The position numbers and the translations under genes are program-made. Positions 25,453 to 33,546 of a stretch of 54,216 bases of DNA are shown here, piece after piece. Each line of letters opens with the position of its first letter. The stretch's first letter is position 1. The stretch comes from Lentisphaerota bacterium (GTDB lineage Bacteria; Verrucomicrobiota; Kiritimatiellia; JAAZAB01): the NCBI GenBank assembly GCA_016182435.1, contig JACPGN010000210.1, forward strand, positions 1-54,216, given 5' to 3'. Below the pieces are notes generated by a model, which ran no database searches, was not told where the DNA came from, and saw only the letters and a program-made list of their open reading frames with translations.

Positions 25453-26787
25453 CTACCATGCCTTCATCTTAGGCAGGCGCGCGGGCGGCAGACCCTTAAC
25501 GAGACTGGCTATTTTTACCGGTTTGTTGGTGCGCATGCTCTCGTTGGCGGCCGCGCCGATCAGGATGCTCATGGCGCCGCTGGCATAATTGGCTGCGCGC
25601 ATATAGGGGTCTTTGATGCGCTTCGTGCCGAATAAGTCCGCCATCAGCCGGTCGTCGCCGCCCAAATGACCACCCTTAACGGTTTTGAGCGGCTCTGAAC
25701 GGGCCGGCTTAAAATGCGGATAGATCCGGATATGCATGCCGTTCGGCAGGCCCTTGGCCGGCAGGGGCCGGCCCTTTCCGTCGAGCGGCGCTCCAATATG
25801 CTCAAATTCCAACCGGCCCCTGGTTCCGTTGAACGCATACTGAAAACCTTCCCAGGCCGCAAAGGTGTTCAACGCGTAGGACATGAATGCGCCGGTATCA
25901 TAACGGACGACGAGATTCATGGTGTCCTCGGCATCCGCCTTTTTATTGAAGATACAGCGATCGCGCAGATAACCGTCATAGCGCTCGTTATCCAAGTACA
26001 TTGCCTTCATGCTCTCCGATTTTTTCAGATCCAGGAAAAACGGACAGCGCTTCTTGAACCGGCAGAGCAAGCATCGTTCGGCATGGCCGCGCAACCCGTA
26101 GCGTCCGACCAGCTCGCTCCTGGCGCCATAAAAAACCTGGGCGCCCATGCAATAAACCTCGACCGGATTGGCCGAAAGGAACCAGTTGGCCAGGTCTAAG
26201 TGATGGGTAGCCTTGTGCAACAACAGGCCGCCCGACTTGGCCTTTTCGCCATGCCAGCGCCGGTAATAGCTTGCGCCATGGTCCATATCGAGATTCCATT
26301 GCACGGTCACGGATAAAATCTTGCCGATCACTCCTTGCATGAGCAGGTCCTTGACCTGGACCATGTTGGGCATGTAGCGGCAGTTGAAGGTGACCTTGAG
26401 GTCGCGCCCGGTGTGATTGACGGCATCCACAATCCGCTGGCATTTGCGCGCATCGGTTGTCATTGGCTTTTCGGTGATGACATCACAGCCCAATTCCATG
26501 GCGCGCACAATATACTTGTCGTGATAGCAATCGGTGGTCGTGACCACAACCACATCCGGTTTCTGTTTCCTGATCATGGCGTCAAATTGCGTGTCCAGAA
26601 AGATGGGGGCCGGTTTTCCGCGCAGTTCCGCGACGATCTTGCGGTTGCGCAATTCCAGGCGTCCCCGGTTGTTGTCGCACAGACCCACTAATTCACAGTC
26701 GGCCTTCATGGTTTTTACAATGGCCTGGGTATAACTCCAGGATCGGTCGCCGAGCCCCACCTGCACATATCTGTTGCGACGTGTCAC
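25453..26787 (-). CDS. Gfo/Idh/MocA-family oxidoreductase
   Basis: A 444-residue NAD(P)-dependent sugar oxidoreductase with a GTG start preceded by AGGAG. The Rossmann half has VQVGLGDRSW (a degenerate GxGxxG), LVGLCDNN, KPDVVVVTTTDCYHDKYI and the family hallmark VITEKPMTT (Glu-Lys-Pro). The C-terminal half has GGLLLHKATHHLDLANWF, where the catalytic His region lies. It carries a Cys cluster, CLLCRFKKRCPF (about 240-250), unusual for the family and possibly structural. Relatives oxidise or dehydrate sugars, for example in unsaturated-uronate or GlcNAc processing. It sits between the GH20-like gene and a UroD-like gene on the same strand. Confidence 0.9.
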   Translation of the reverse strand: MTRRNRYVQVGLGDRSWSYTQAIVKTMKADCELVGLCDNNRGRLELRNRKIVAELRGKPAPIFLDTQFDAMIRKQKPDVVVVTTTDCYHDKYIVRAMELGCDVITEKPMTTDARKCQRIVDAVNHTGRDLKVTFNCRYMPNMVQVKDLLMQGVIGKILSVTVQWNLDMDHGASYYRRWHGEKAKSGGLLLHKATHHLDLANWFLSANPVEVYCMGAQVFYGARSELVGRYGLRGHAERCLLCRFKKRCPFFLDLKKSESMKAMYLDNERYDGYLRDRCIFNKKADAEDTMNLVVRYDTGAFMSYALNTFAAWEGFQYAFNGTRGRLEFEHIGAPLDGKGRPLPAKGLPNGMHIRIYPHFKPARSEPLKTVKGGHLGGDDRLMADLFGTKRIKDPYMRAANYASGAMSILIGAAANESMRTNKPVKIASLVKGLPPARLPKMKAW

Positions 26788-26834
26788 GACTGATTCTCCT
26801 GTTTATATTATGGCTTTATTCGATGGAACCTAAA

Positions 26835-27953
26835 TTAGGCCCGGTAACCGCCGGGCAACTGTTTTGAATGCGTGTTCATATAGACGCCGAACTGATCGCG
26901 CAGTTCGCACATGTATAGATACCCTTCCGCGTTTTCTTTCGAAAAAACGCAACCTTCTGTGCCGCCCAGGATATATCCGCCGCCGGGCATGCCGGCCTTG
27001 AGACACGCCAGGGTTTCCTCACGGATCAGAGCGCGGTTGCCGGTTGAAATAAGGCTTAAATCATCAAGGTCCCCGGCCAGGCAGACCTGCCTGCCAATGC
27101 TTGCTTTTAACTCCGCCAATTCAATGTCGCCCTGTGGCGGCTTTTCGCACGGTGAAAGCACATAAATCCCCAAGCCGGCCAGATGCTTGTGGATTTTTGC
27201 GATCTTGCCGTGGCAATGACACCACGTATATCCTCCGTTCCGGCGGATCATTTGCGCCACCTGGCTATCATAGGGCGCAACCAGGCGCGGGAACCATTCC
27301 GGTCCCATGATGGTCTGCGAGGCCAGTTCCGGACCGGACGTCATGAAAAACCGGATGCCGGCGTCAAGGCATTGTTTCGTAACGTCCATGATCGAGCGGT
27401 TGACCCGCTCCAGCAGACGGCAGACCAGATCGGTGCTTTCATGACAGGCCTGAATGACATAATCTTCCGGACTGAACCAGAGGCCCGGACAACACAAGGC
27501 GTCGGCGATATGGGCCAGCACAATCCCCTCGTTGCCGATTTTCTTTTCCCACTCGCGATATTCCGTGAAATCGAGAGCGGGCGGCCGGTAGGGAATGGAA
27601 AGCGCTTTTTCAACGTCTGCGGCTGTTTCGAAGAAATGTTTTTCGGCCCAGTCCATCATGGTTTGTTCAACATGAATCTTGCTGGTCAAAGGTCCTTTGG
27701 GCGTCGCAATGGTTTTATGGCGCAGGTCGCCCTCAGTTTCCTCCCGGCACCGGCCACGGGCTTCTTCGCCGAGGTAGAGAACGTGATCCGGCAGCATATC
27801 AACGTAAAAAGCAAGGTCCGAGGCGCGAATGATTTCTCCGGCCAGGTCTTCGCCGGCGTTTTTAAGCCAGAGCGAATCGAGGCGCGGACATACGGGCACC
27901 TTGTCCGGTATCTTCAACTCAAACGCGGTTATAATCCGTTCTTTTGAATTCAT
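26835..27953 (-). CDS. UroD-like protein (second copy, divergent)
   Basis: A 372-residue member of the UroD/methyltransferase superfamily: MNSKERIITAFELKIPDKVPV at the N-terminus (the typical first segment), GNEGIVLAHIADALCC, FFMTSGPELASQTIMGPEWF, WCHCHGKIAKI and GDIELAELKASIGRQVCLAGDLDD, ending GGGYILGGTEGC. The His-Cys-His stretch (CHCHG, about 243-247) resembles the zinc/thiol-binding end of methylcobalamin:CoM methyltransferases. As with the copy at 16690-17772, there are no haem genes nearby, so a methyl-transfer role linked to sugar metabolism is favoured, without proof. No clear ribosome-binding site precedes the ATG. Confidence 0.8.
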   Translation of the reverse strand: MNSKERIITAFELKIPDKVPVCPRLDSLWLKNAGEDLAGEIIRASDLAFYVDMLPDHVLYLGEEARGRCREETEGDLRHKTIATPKGPLTSKIHVEQTMMDWAEKHFFETAADVEKALSIPYRPPALDFTEYREWEKKIGNEGIVLAHIADALCCPGLWFSPEDYVIQACHESTDLVCRLLERVNRSIMDVTKQCLDAGIRFFMTSGPELASQTIMGPEWFPRLVAPYDSQVAQMIRRNGGYTWCHCHGKIAKIHKHLAGLGIYVLSPCEKPPQGDIELAELKASIGRQVCLAGDLDDLSLISTGNRALIREETLACLKAGMPGGGYILGGTEGCVFSKENAEGYLYMCELRDQFGVYMNTHSKQLPGGYRA

Positions 27954-28002
27954 AAGAGCAACCTTACCGTAAAAACATAGCGCGGCAGAGCCACAGCCAA
28001 AT

Positions 28003-28030
28003 TGTCATTCCCGCGAAGGCGGAAATCCAG
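28003..28030. repeat. Widely dispersed GTCATTCCCGCG repeat
   Basis: TTGTCATTCCCGCGAAGG followed by CGGAAATCCAG matches, with two or three differences, a palindromic repeat I know from many unrelated bacterial genomes (strand GTCATTCCCGCGAAAGCGGG). The central CCCGCG/CGCGGG symmetry is damaged here (CCCGCGAAGGCGG). It lies between the UroD-like gene and the aminotransferase remnant. Confidence 0.6.
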
Positions 28031-28065
28031 TTACTACGACCATAGCGATTACGGTTTTATGAGCG

Positions 28066-28792
28066 TCAGGCTCTAAGAACAGCACGCACGGTTTTTCCAA
28101 ATTTATCCAGAATCTCGTCGCATTCCTTCTGATTGACGATCATGGGCGGTTTGACCTTCAGAACGTTCTTGCGGACGCCGCCCAGACCGAAAATGATTCC
28201 GTTTTTCATTCCGGCGTCCCGCATGGCCACCGTCTCCTTATCAAGTGGTTTCTTGCTCTTTGGGTCTTTTACAAATTCCACGCCGATATGAAGGCCTGCC
28301 TGGCGCACTTCGCCCATTTCCGGATATTTTTTCATCATGGCCTTGAGCTGATCGCCGAGATATTGTCATAAAGACACACGAAATCCCGGGCCGGGGCGAC
28401 ATTCTTGATGCAGATTTTCATGGCCGCCTCAATGGCCGCGCCGCCGCCAACCGTGAACGAAACCCGTTTAAGACTACCCGGCGCCAACTTAGCCAGCTTA
28501 CGCGCCAGATAAAACCGGGGCCTGGTGTCGAATCCCTGGTGAATATGAGTCATCGTCTCAATGTGTTCGCGGATAACCTGGTTGATCTCGTCATTGGCAT
28601 ACCCGAGATACAAGGCCCAGCTTTGGGAGGTGCAGTCAATATAATCCTTGCCGTCAACGTCCCATACCCGCACGCCCTTGCGCGCGAGAGCACCGGTCCG
28701 CCGCGGGCGCCACCGCCCAGCATGACGTGCTTTCCGCATTCCTCTATCTGCGCCTTATTTAACGAATATATTTCCCACAATATTTTGTCCAT
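28066..28792 (-). pseudogene. Decayed class III aminotransferase (frameshift plus internal deletion)
   Basis: Three pieces of one PLP-dependent class III aminotransferase lie in order on the minus strand. The N-terminal piece starts at 28792. It moves to another frame around 28680, continuing as VRVWDVDGKDYIDCTSQSWA and then GGGAAIEAAMKICIKN. The C-terminal piece is in a third frame from about 28369 (QYLGDQLKAMMKKYPEMGEV onward). Together about 240 codons remain, while the family is usually 430-450 residues. The missing middle would hold the cofactor-binding Asp and the PLP Lys. The deletion joint, near 28367, falls inside the sequence GACAATATCTC. A pseudogene is the only reasonable reading. 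Confidence 0.85.
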
Positions 28793-28807
28793 AATATTCC
28801 TTGAAAA

Positions 28808-29581
28808 TCATCTCGCCACGATTAATTTATAAGGCCCCTTGACCAGTTGCCGGCGCTGCGCCGCGGATATGCCGGCGTCCGTGATAACCACGTCAATATC
28901 TTTGCTTCCCAGCGCCAGAATCAAACCAGCGGAGTCAATTTTGGAATGATCCGCCAGCACAACCCGCTTAGCGGCCTGCTGGCCCATGGCGCGGATAACG
29001 GCCGCGCTTTCCTGATCGGTGGCATAGCCGCCGCGGCCAGGAATCAGTTGGTCAATTCCCAGGAAGGCAATGTCCGCCGCAAACTGGGCAAATGCCGACT
29101 CAACCTGAGGCCCGTAAAAATCAAGATTGGCGGGCCGGAACTTGCCGCCCGCGCAGAAAAGCGTGATGCCCTCCACAGCGCCGATTTCTTCGATCACGGC
29201 CAGCGAAGCGGTGATTACCGTCAGGGGAACGATATTTTTCAGCTGACGGGAAACAGTCCAAGCTGTTGTGCCGCTGTCCAGCATGACTTTCATGCCGGGT
29301 TTAACCAGAGCGGCCGCCGCCTTGGCTATGCTGATTTTGGCCGCATTCATGGCCGCCTGCTTTTCACCGAATGTTCTTACAACGAGCGAGGTTTCTGTTC
29401 TGGCTTTCACGCCCCCGAATGTCCGCAAAAGCTTGCCTTCCTGCTCGAGAATCGAAAAATCGCGGCGCGCCGTGGCCAGGGAAATATTGAATATTTTGGC
29501 GATCATGCCGATATCCAGCGCCCTTTTTTCATTCAGCAGATCAAGGATCTGGTCATGCCGACGGTAAGCTCGGACGCGCAT
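28808..29581 (-). CDS. DeoR-family transcriptional repressor
   Basis: A 257-residue regulator of the standard DeoR length. The N-terminal winged helix-turn-helix (about 5-58) shows RHDQILDLLNEKRALDIGMI, then IFNISLATARRDFSILEQEGKLLRTFGG, the DeoR signature. The rest is the sugar-phosphate-sensing domain (LDSGTTAWTVSRQL, TVITASLAVIEEIG, FCAGGKFRPANLDFYGPQVE, DQES, ADHSKIDS). Such proteins usually respond to phosphorylated sugars and repress divergent catabolic genes. It is transcribed away from the FucI/AraA-like gene, with a palindrome between them, so it probably controls that gene and itself. The ATG has GGGG upstream. Confidence 0.9.
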   Translation of the reverse strand: MRVRAYRRHDQILDLLNEKRALDIGMIAKIFNISLATARRDFSILEQEGKLLRTFGGVKARTETSLVVRTFGEKQAAMNAAKISIAKAAAALVKPGMKVMLDSGTTAWTVSRQLKNIVPLTVITASLAVIEEIGAVEGITLFCAGGKFRPANLDFYGPQVESAFAQFAADIAFLGIDQLIPGRGGYATDQESAAVIRAMGQQAAKRVVLADHSKIDSAGLILALGSKDIDVVITDAGISAAQRRQLVKGPYKLIVAR

Positions 29582-29610
29582 GCAAAATTCCCCGAATATT
29601 TTTATTGATT

Positions 29611-29647
29611 GTTTCGCTCGTTAATATATTGTATTAATGATTGAAAC
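29611..29647. promoter_or_regulatory. Putative DeoR operator (dyad centred at 29629)
   Basis: Two nested inverted repeats share one centre: GTTTC (29611-29615) with GAAAC (29643-29647), and TTAATA (29621-29626) with TATTAA (29632-29637). The four blocks are evenly spaced with 5-nt gaps. The dyad lies in the divergent promoter region between the DeoR gene and the isomerase-like gene, where a repressor operator is expected. Confidence 0.55.
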
Positions 29648-29743
29648 GCAAGAATTATTTTTGTCATTTTTAAGGCGCAAGGAAAGACAAAACATGCATA
29701 TTGATCTTTCGGATAAATCATGAACGGAGGAACCATAATACAA

Positions 29744-31108
29744 ATGCGCCCTAAAATCGGATTAATCAATGTTGCCGATCCGCGGCTCGGACCGAGGCTC
29801 AACAACATTCAAGCTGACGGCGAACGCTATGCCGCCGCCCTTGCCCAAGCCGGAATTGATGCGGTCTATGCCGCTCAAACGGCAACCAATGACACCAGTG
29901 CGCGCGAGGCCCTGCGCATCATTAGCCATAGCTCTCCCTGCGGAGTCATCCTGCGCTGCGCCTGGTTTTTACGCTGCAATGTCATTGCTACCCTGGCCCA
30001 GGAATCTTCCATTCCCGTAATGCTCTGGGCCGTTCCCAATCCGGACGACACCGCCTTTGAAGGAATGGCGCTCGCGCACGGCGCGCTGGACGAATTGGGC
30101 GTTCCGCACGCAGTTCATTATGGCGATCTCTCCCGCGAGTCGCTCGATGAAGTCGCTGCCTGGGCCAAGGCCTGCCTTGTGAAAAAAACTTTCATGGGTT
30201 CGGTCTACGGCGAGATCGGCGGACGCTCGCTCGAAATGCTGCCGGCCAGTTCCGACGCCAATCAACTGCGGAAGCTATTCGGCATTCACGTTGATCCGAT
30301 CGAGCAATGGACGCTGGTCAGAACGGCCGAACAAATTCCGGAATCTGCCTGGCAACCCGTTGCCGCGAAATGGAGAAAAGCATTCGGACAGGTGAACTGC
30401 AACTCGCGCTCACTGGAAAGGTCGGCAAAACTCTATCTGGCGGGCAATTCTATTTTTCAGGAAAGAAACTGGAATTTTGCCGGCATCCAGTGCCAGTTGG
30501 AGCTCATTGATAATTACCTGGCGCCCTGCCTGCCGGTGGCCATGTGGAATGAGGAGGGCTTTACGGTTGCCTGCGAAACCGACGTCAACAATGCGCTGGG
30601 CATGTATTTATGCCAACTTGCAACCGGCCGGCCGGCCATGTTCGCGGATTTGTTCTATCTCGACCGGAAGACTCGCATCATTCACGCGCTGAACTGCGGC
30701 AGCGGCGCGCCCTCATTGGCCGGCGGATTGGGTAAAACTTTTGTCGAGGAACAAACGCCCCTGCAGGGCACGTGGGACGAGGAAAAGAAATGCTCGCGCT
30801 GCCAGGGCGGGGCCTGCGTGCGGTTCATTCTGCCACCGGGACCGGTCACTTTGATCCGTTTCGGCCGGATAAAAGGCGAATATGTGATTCACGCCACGGA
30901 GGCGCAGGCCATTGAACACGCTTTCAATCCGAAAGAACTCGGCGGCATAGCCGGCATCTGGCCTTTCGCTTATATCCAACTGGATGAACGTCTGGACCTG
31001 AATAATTTTATCGGCAATCTAAGGTCGCATCACACGGTCATCGTTTGCGGTCATTTAGCCGGCATGGTCAAATTTTTTTCCAGGCTTTGTAATTTGCGTT
31101 ATTTGTGA
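29744..31108 (+). CDS. L-fucose/L-arabinose isomerase-family protein
   Basis: About 454 residues of the FucI/AraA fold (COG2407 type), enzymes that isomerise aldoses to ketoses with Mn2+. Start 29744 is chosen because GGAGG stands 13 bases upstream; an earlier ATG at 29720 has none. The N-terminal domain has PKIGLINVADPRLG and FLRCNVIATLA. The signature ACETDVNNALGMYLCQLATG with the metal-binding Glu lies mid-chain, followed by GRPAMFADLFYLD. The C-terminal stretch HHTVIVCGHLAGMV fits the family's last His segment. It is divergent from DeoR, whose operator likely governs it. Its last 54 bp overlap the end of the convergent esterase gene, an unusual overlap. Confidence 0.8.
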   Translation: MRPKIGLINVADPRLGPRLNNIQADGERYAAALAQAGIDAVYAAQTATNDTSAREALRIISHSSPCGVILRCAWFLRCNVIATLAQESSIPVMLWAVPNPDDTAFEGMALAHGALDELGVPHAVHYGDLSRESLDEVAAWAKACLVKKTFMGSVYGEIGGRSLEMLPASSDANQLRKLFGIHVDPIEQWTLVRTAEQIPESAWQPVAAKWRKAFGQVNCNSRSLERSAKLYLAGNSIFQERNWNFAGIQCQLELIDNYLAPCLPVAMWNEEGFTVACETDVNNALGMYLCQLATGRPAMFADLFYLDRKTRIIHALNCGSGAPSLAGGLGKTFVEEQTPLQGTWDEEKKCSRCQGGACVRFILPPGPVTLIRFGRIKGEYVIHATEAQAIEHAFNPKELGGIAGIWPFAYIQLDERLDLNNFIGNLRSHHTVIVCGHLAGMVKFFSRLCNLRYL

Positions 31109-33133
31109 CAATAATCCGGCTCGGCGCGGGTCGCATAACACGCGCACGCGGCATCGGTTCCGAAGCAGTTTGGAGAGCAGGGCGATTTCACCGCGCAGCA
31201 GGCGGCCTTGGCGTCCCGAATAAGGGCGGCCGTCGGAGGCGACCGGATTAACAATGACAACCCGGCTGGCGGCCAGCGCGGCCATCATCGAGATGTCGCC
31301 CCAGCGCAGGATCCCCGGGACATGAATCGCCATGGATTTGCCGATGGTTGGACCTGAAAACAAGTAGGAGCCCGGCATGCCGACGGTTGTAATGCTCCGG
31401 ACGCGACCGCTGAAGACGGCGGCGCACAAGGCCGCCAGTCCGGTTTCATGGTAAGCGCGGATATCAATGGGAACGCGCGGCATTAGCGCGGCAATCTGTT
31501 GAACGAGCGCCAGGATGTCCCGGGTCCAGTCCCCCAACATCGTGCGGCCCAGCCAGAAACAAGCCCGGCTATGATCGTGAAAAGCCTGGGCGCTCAGCGG
31601 GGCGGGATTATAGCAGGTTTCGCCGGTTCCCCGCAAATCCGTAAGAACCAAGGCTTCTTTGCGTTGGGCACCATCGGGGATTAAGGCGTTTTCATGAAGG
31701 CCGCTTTTCCCTTGCGGATGCAGGATAATAGTCGCGGCGCTGAATTTGACGGCTGTGGGGTCCGTCACTATGACGGTGGGCATAAGGATTCCCGGTTCGG
31801 ATTCGACAATCAATTTCCGGATGCGGCGGCGCATTTCAACAATGTCTCCAATATTCACAAGGGAATTGCCCGTCGCCAATGGTGGCAGACGCAGGAGGGA
31901 CCGAAGCCGGCGTATTTTCGCGGCGCGGTTGACGCCTTGGGTTGGCTTGCGATGACCGGCGGCCAGGCGCCGGGCGATTGGCCGGCAGTAGTCGGGAATC
32001 GAGACCACGGCTTTGGGCCGGCGTTTTCCCGGGAAGCACAGACACTGTTCCGGGGGCAATGGCGTGTAGGCCGGCAAGTCGCAAGGGCGGCCCTCGCCTT
32101 CGCCTTTTAACCACCGTTTGAACCAGCCCAGCATATGCCGCTGCATTTCGGGCCAATAATCGTGGGTGAGATCGAAGGCATGATAAGCGATTTTGTCCTC
32201 AACCCCATGGAGCCGATACACCTGGCAGGCATCGTTGAACGAGCGGATCATTTCCTGGACGGAAAAAGTCGGGTTGTCCTGCAAAGCATTCAGAATCAGA
32301 AGGGGATTAGGCGCGACCAATCCGAGCACGGCCCATTCTTCGAGAAACGTCAAACCGTTCGGCAACACTTCGCAGACGCAATTACAGCGGGTCACATACG
32401 ATTCGAAGGTCCCCACCGACACTACCGGAACCGTCGCCTTGATCCTCGGGTCCAGCGCCGCCAGCCACATGGTCTGGTTGCCGCCGCCGGACTCGCCGGT
32501 GACCCCGATATGGCCGGCATCCACGTAGGCGAGGGACTCGAGCAAATCAATGCCGCGCATATTGTCATAGACCTGCATTCCCAGCAGGGACTCGCCGATA
32601 TTGAAGAGCGTAGCGCCGATGCCGGCGCCGTGGTATTCGAATTTTCCGGGCGCGGTTCCCCGTTCGCCGGCGCCGAAGGCATCAATCATCAGAACCACAA
32701 AACCGTTCAGGGCCAGGACATGGCCGCGCGCCTGGACACGTTCGTTGATTTTGCCCTCGGCACAGTGCCCATGGACCCCGATGATACCCGGGAAAGGACC
32801 CCGGCCATCCGGCACGTATAGGTTGGCGGTGACTCTCAGTTCGGACCGGCTTTGGTACGTGACGAGGCGCATTTCGTAACCGTTGAGCCGTCTCACACCG
32901 TGAATTTTCAGGTCCAATGGCGTGTTCGATCCCGACCCCGCCGGGAGTTGCGAAGGTTGGGAATGAAACAAGCCGGCATTGGTTCGGATATTTTCGATGA
33001 GCAGTTTGCGCCGGGTTTGCCACGCTTCCAGCGTCAAGGGTGGTTGATGCAGATAGTGGCGCCTTTGCGCCTCCAGGATCTGATGATTTTTAACGAGTTC
33101 CAACGCACTGTCACGCCAAATGGTCATGTTCAT
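31055..33133 (-). CDS. Large alpha/beta hydrolase (acetyl xylan esterase/dienelactone hydrolase-like)
   Basis: A 692-residue protein with an alpha/beta-hydrolase domain (about 75-345): ITNLYVPDG-like entry strand (RVTANLYVPDGRGPFPGIIG), VHGHCAEGKIN oxyanion region, IGVTGESGGGNQT nucleophile elbow (Ser in GxSxG, about residue 218) and DLTHDYWPEM with the probable catalytic His. A second domain (about 430-690) has the same alternating alpha/beta character but lacks the nucleophile motif, so it may be an inactive tandem copy. Likely a de-esterifying enzyme for acetylated glycans; no signal peptide is visible. The ATG has GGAG nine bases before it. Its end overlaps the convergent isomerase gene by 54 bp. 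Confidence 0.8.
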   Translation of the reverse strand: MNMTIWRDSALELVKNHQILEAQRRHYLHQPPLTLEAWQTRRKLLIENIRTNAGLFHSQPSQLPAGSGSNTPLDLKIHGVRRLNGYEMRLVTYQSRSELRVTANLYVPDGRGPFPGIIGVHGHCAEGKINERVQARGHVLALNGFVVLMIDAFGAGERGTAPGKFEYHGAGIGATLFNIGESLLGMQVYDNMRGIDLLESLAYVDAGHIGVTGESGGGNQTMWLAALDPRIKATVPVVSVGTFESYVTRCNCVCEVLPNGLTFLEEWAVLGLVAPNPLLILNALQDNPTFSVQEMIRSFNDACQVYRLHGVEDKIAYHAFDLTHDYWPEMQRHMLGWFKRWLKGEGEGRPCDLPAYTPLPPEQCLCFPGKRRPKAVVSIPDYCRPIARRLAAGHRKPTQGVNRAAKIRRLRSLLRLPPLATGNSLVNIGDIVEMRRRIRKLIVESEPGILMPTVIVTDPTAVKFSAATIILHPQGKSGLHENALIPDGAQRKEALVLTDLRGTGETCYNPAPLSAQAFHDHSRACFWLGRTMLGDWTRDILALVQQIAALMPRVPIDIRAYHETGLAALCAAVFSGRVRSITTVGMPGSYLFSGPTIGKSMAIHVPGILRWGDISMMAALAASRVVIVNPVASDGRPYSGRQGRLLRGEIALLSKLLRNRCRVRVLCDPRRAGLLSQITQITKPGKKFDHAG

Positions 33134-33546
33134 GATTTGGTTCTCCGATTACCACACCTTTAATTTATTTCTTTACAGACCCTTGTGTCAATCTTTATGG
33201 TTCCATCATCGGCGTCAAATACGGCGAAGCGTTCGTCCGCTCCCAGGCCGTTGGGCTGGCCGTCCCGGACGCTTCGGCCATGCTGAATTCGATTGTATGA
33301 ATTGCCTCGGCGGAGCCGCACAGGCGGAACCGCGCGAAGCGCTGGGCAAGCCACGGACTTGTCCCGCGCTGCGCGGGATGAACACAGATAGACACAGATA
33401 GAACTTTCAGGACCTGCCCGCAGTGCTACGCTCAGCATTGCAGGCGGGTTATCAGTGTTCATCAGTGTCCATCAGTGGTTTCCGTCATAGCGGATCCGTA
33501 TGAGGAGGAAATTTCTTTCGGTTGCGGGCGTTAGCTCGCCTTAGTT
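33134..33546. other. 413-bp intergenic region with several repeats
   Basis: No convincing gene is present. In order it holds a short plus-strand open stretch (about 33160-33300) whose translation includes NLYGSIIGVKYGEAFVRSQA and could be the tail of a lost gene, a GCGCGGGATG palindromic block (about 33350-33379), direct AACACAGATAG/ACACAGATAGA repeats (33380-33401), a 32-nt hairpin (33417-33448) and TCAGTG direct repeats (33450-33478). The TCAGTG words are the reverse complement of a widespread repeat family. This gap precedes the OPT-like operon. Confidence 0.55.
33417..33448. repeat. 32-nt CCCGC hairpin, intergenic copy
   Basis: CCCGC at the left pairs with GCGGG at the right, and GCAGTGCT pairs with AGCATTGC, around an ACGCTC loop. 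A 28-of-32 identical copy lies in frame inside the giant permease gene at 42230-42261. All four differences are in the stem or loop and keep pairing intact. Confidence 0.75.

Noticed and set aside
33160..33462. Small genes on either strand between the esterase and OPT-like genes
   Set aside because: Frames are short, overlap repeats, and lack starts with ribosome-binding sites; at most a lost gene tail.
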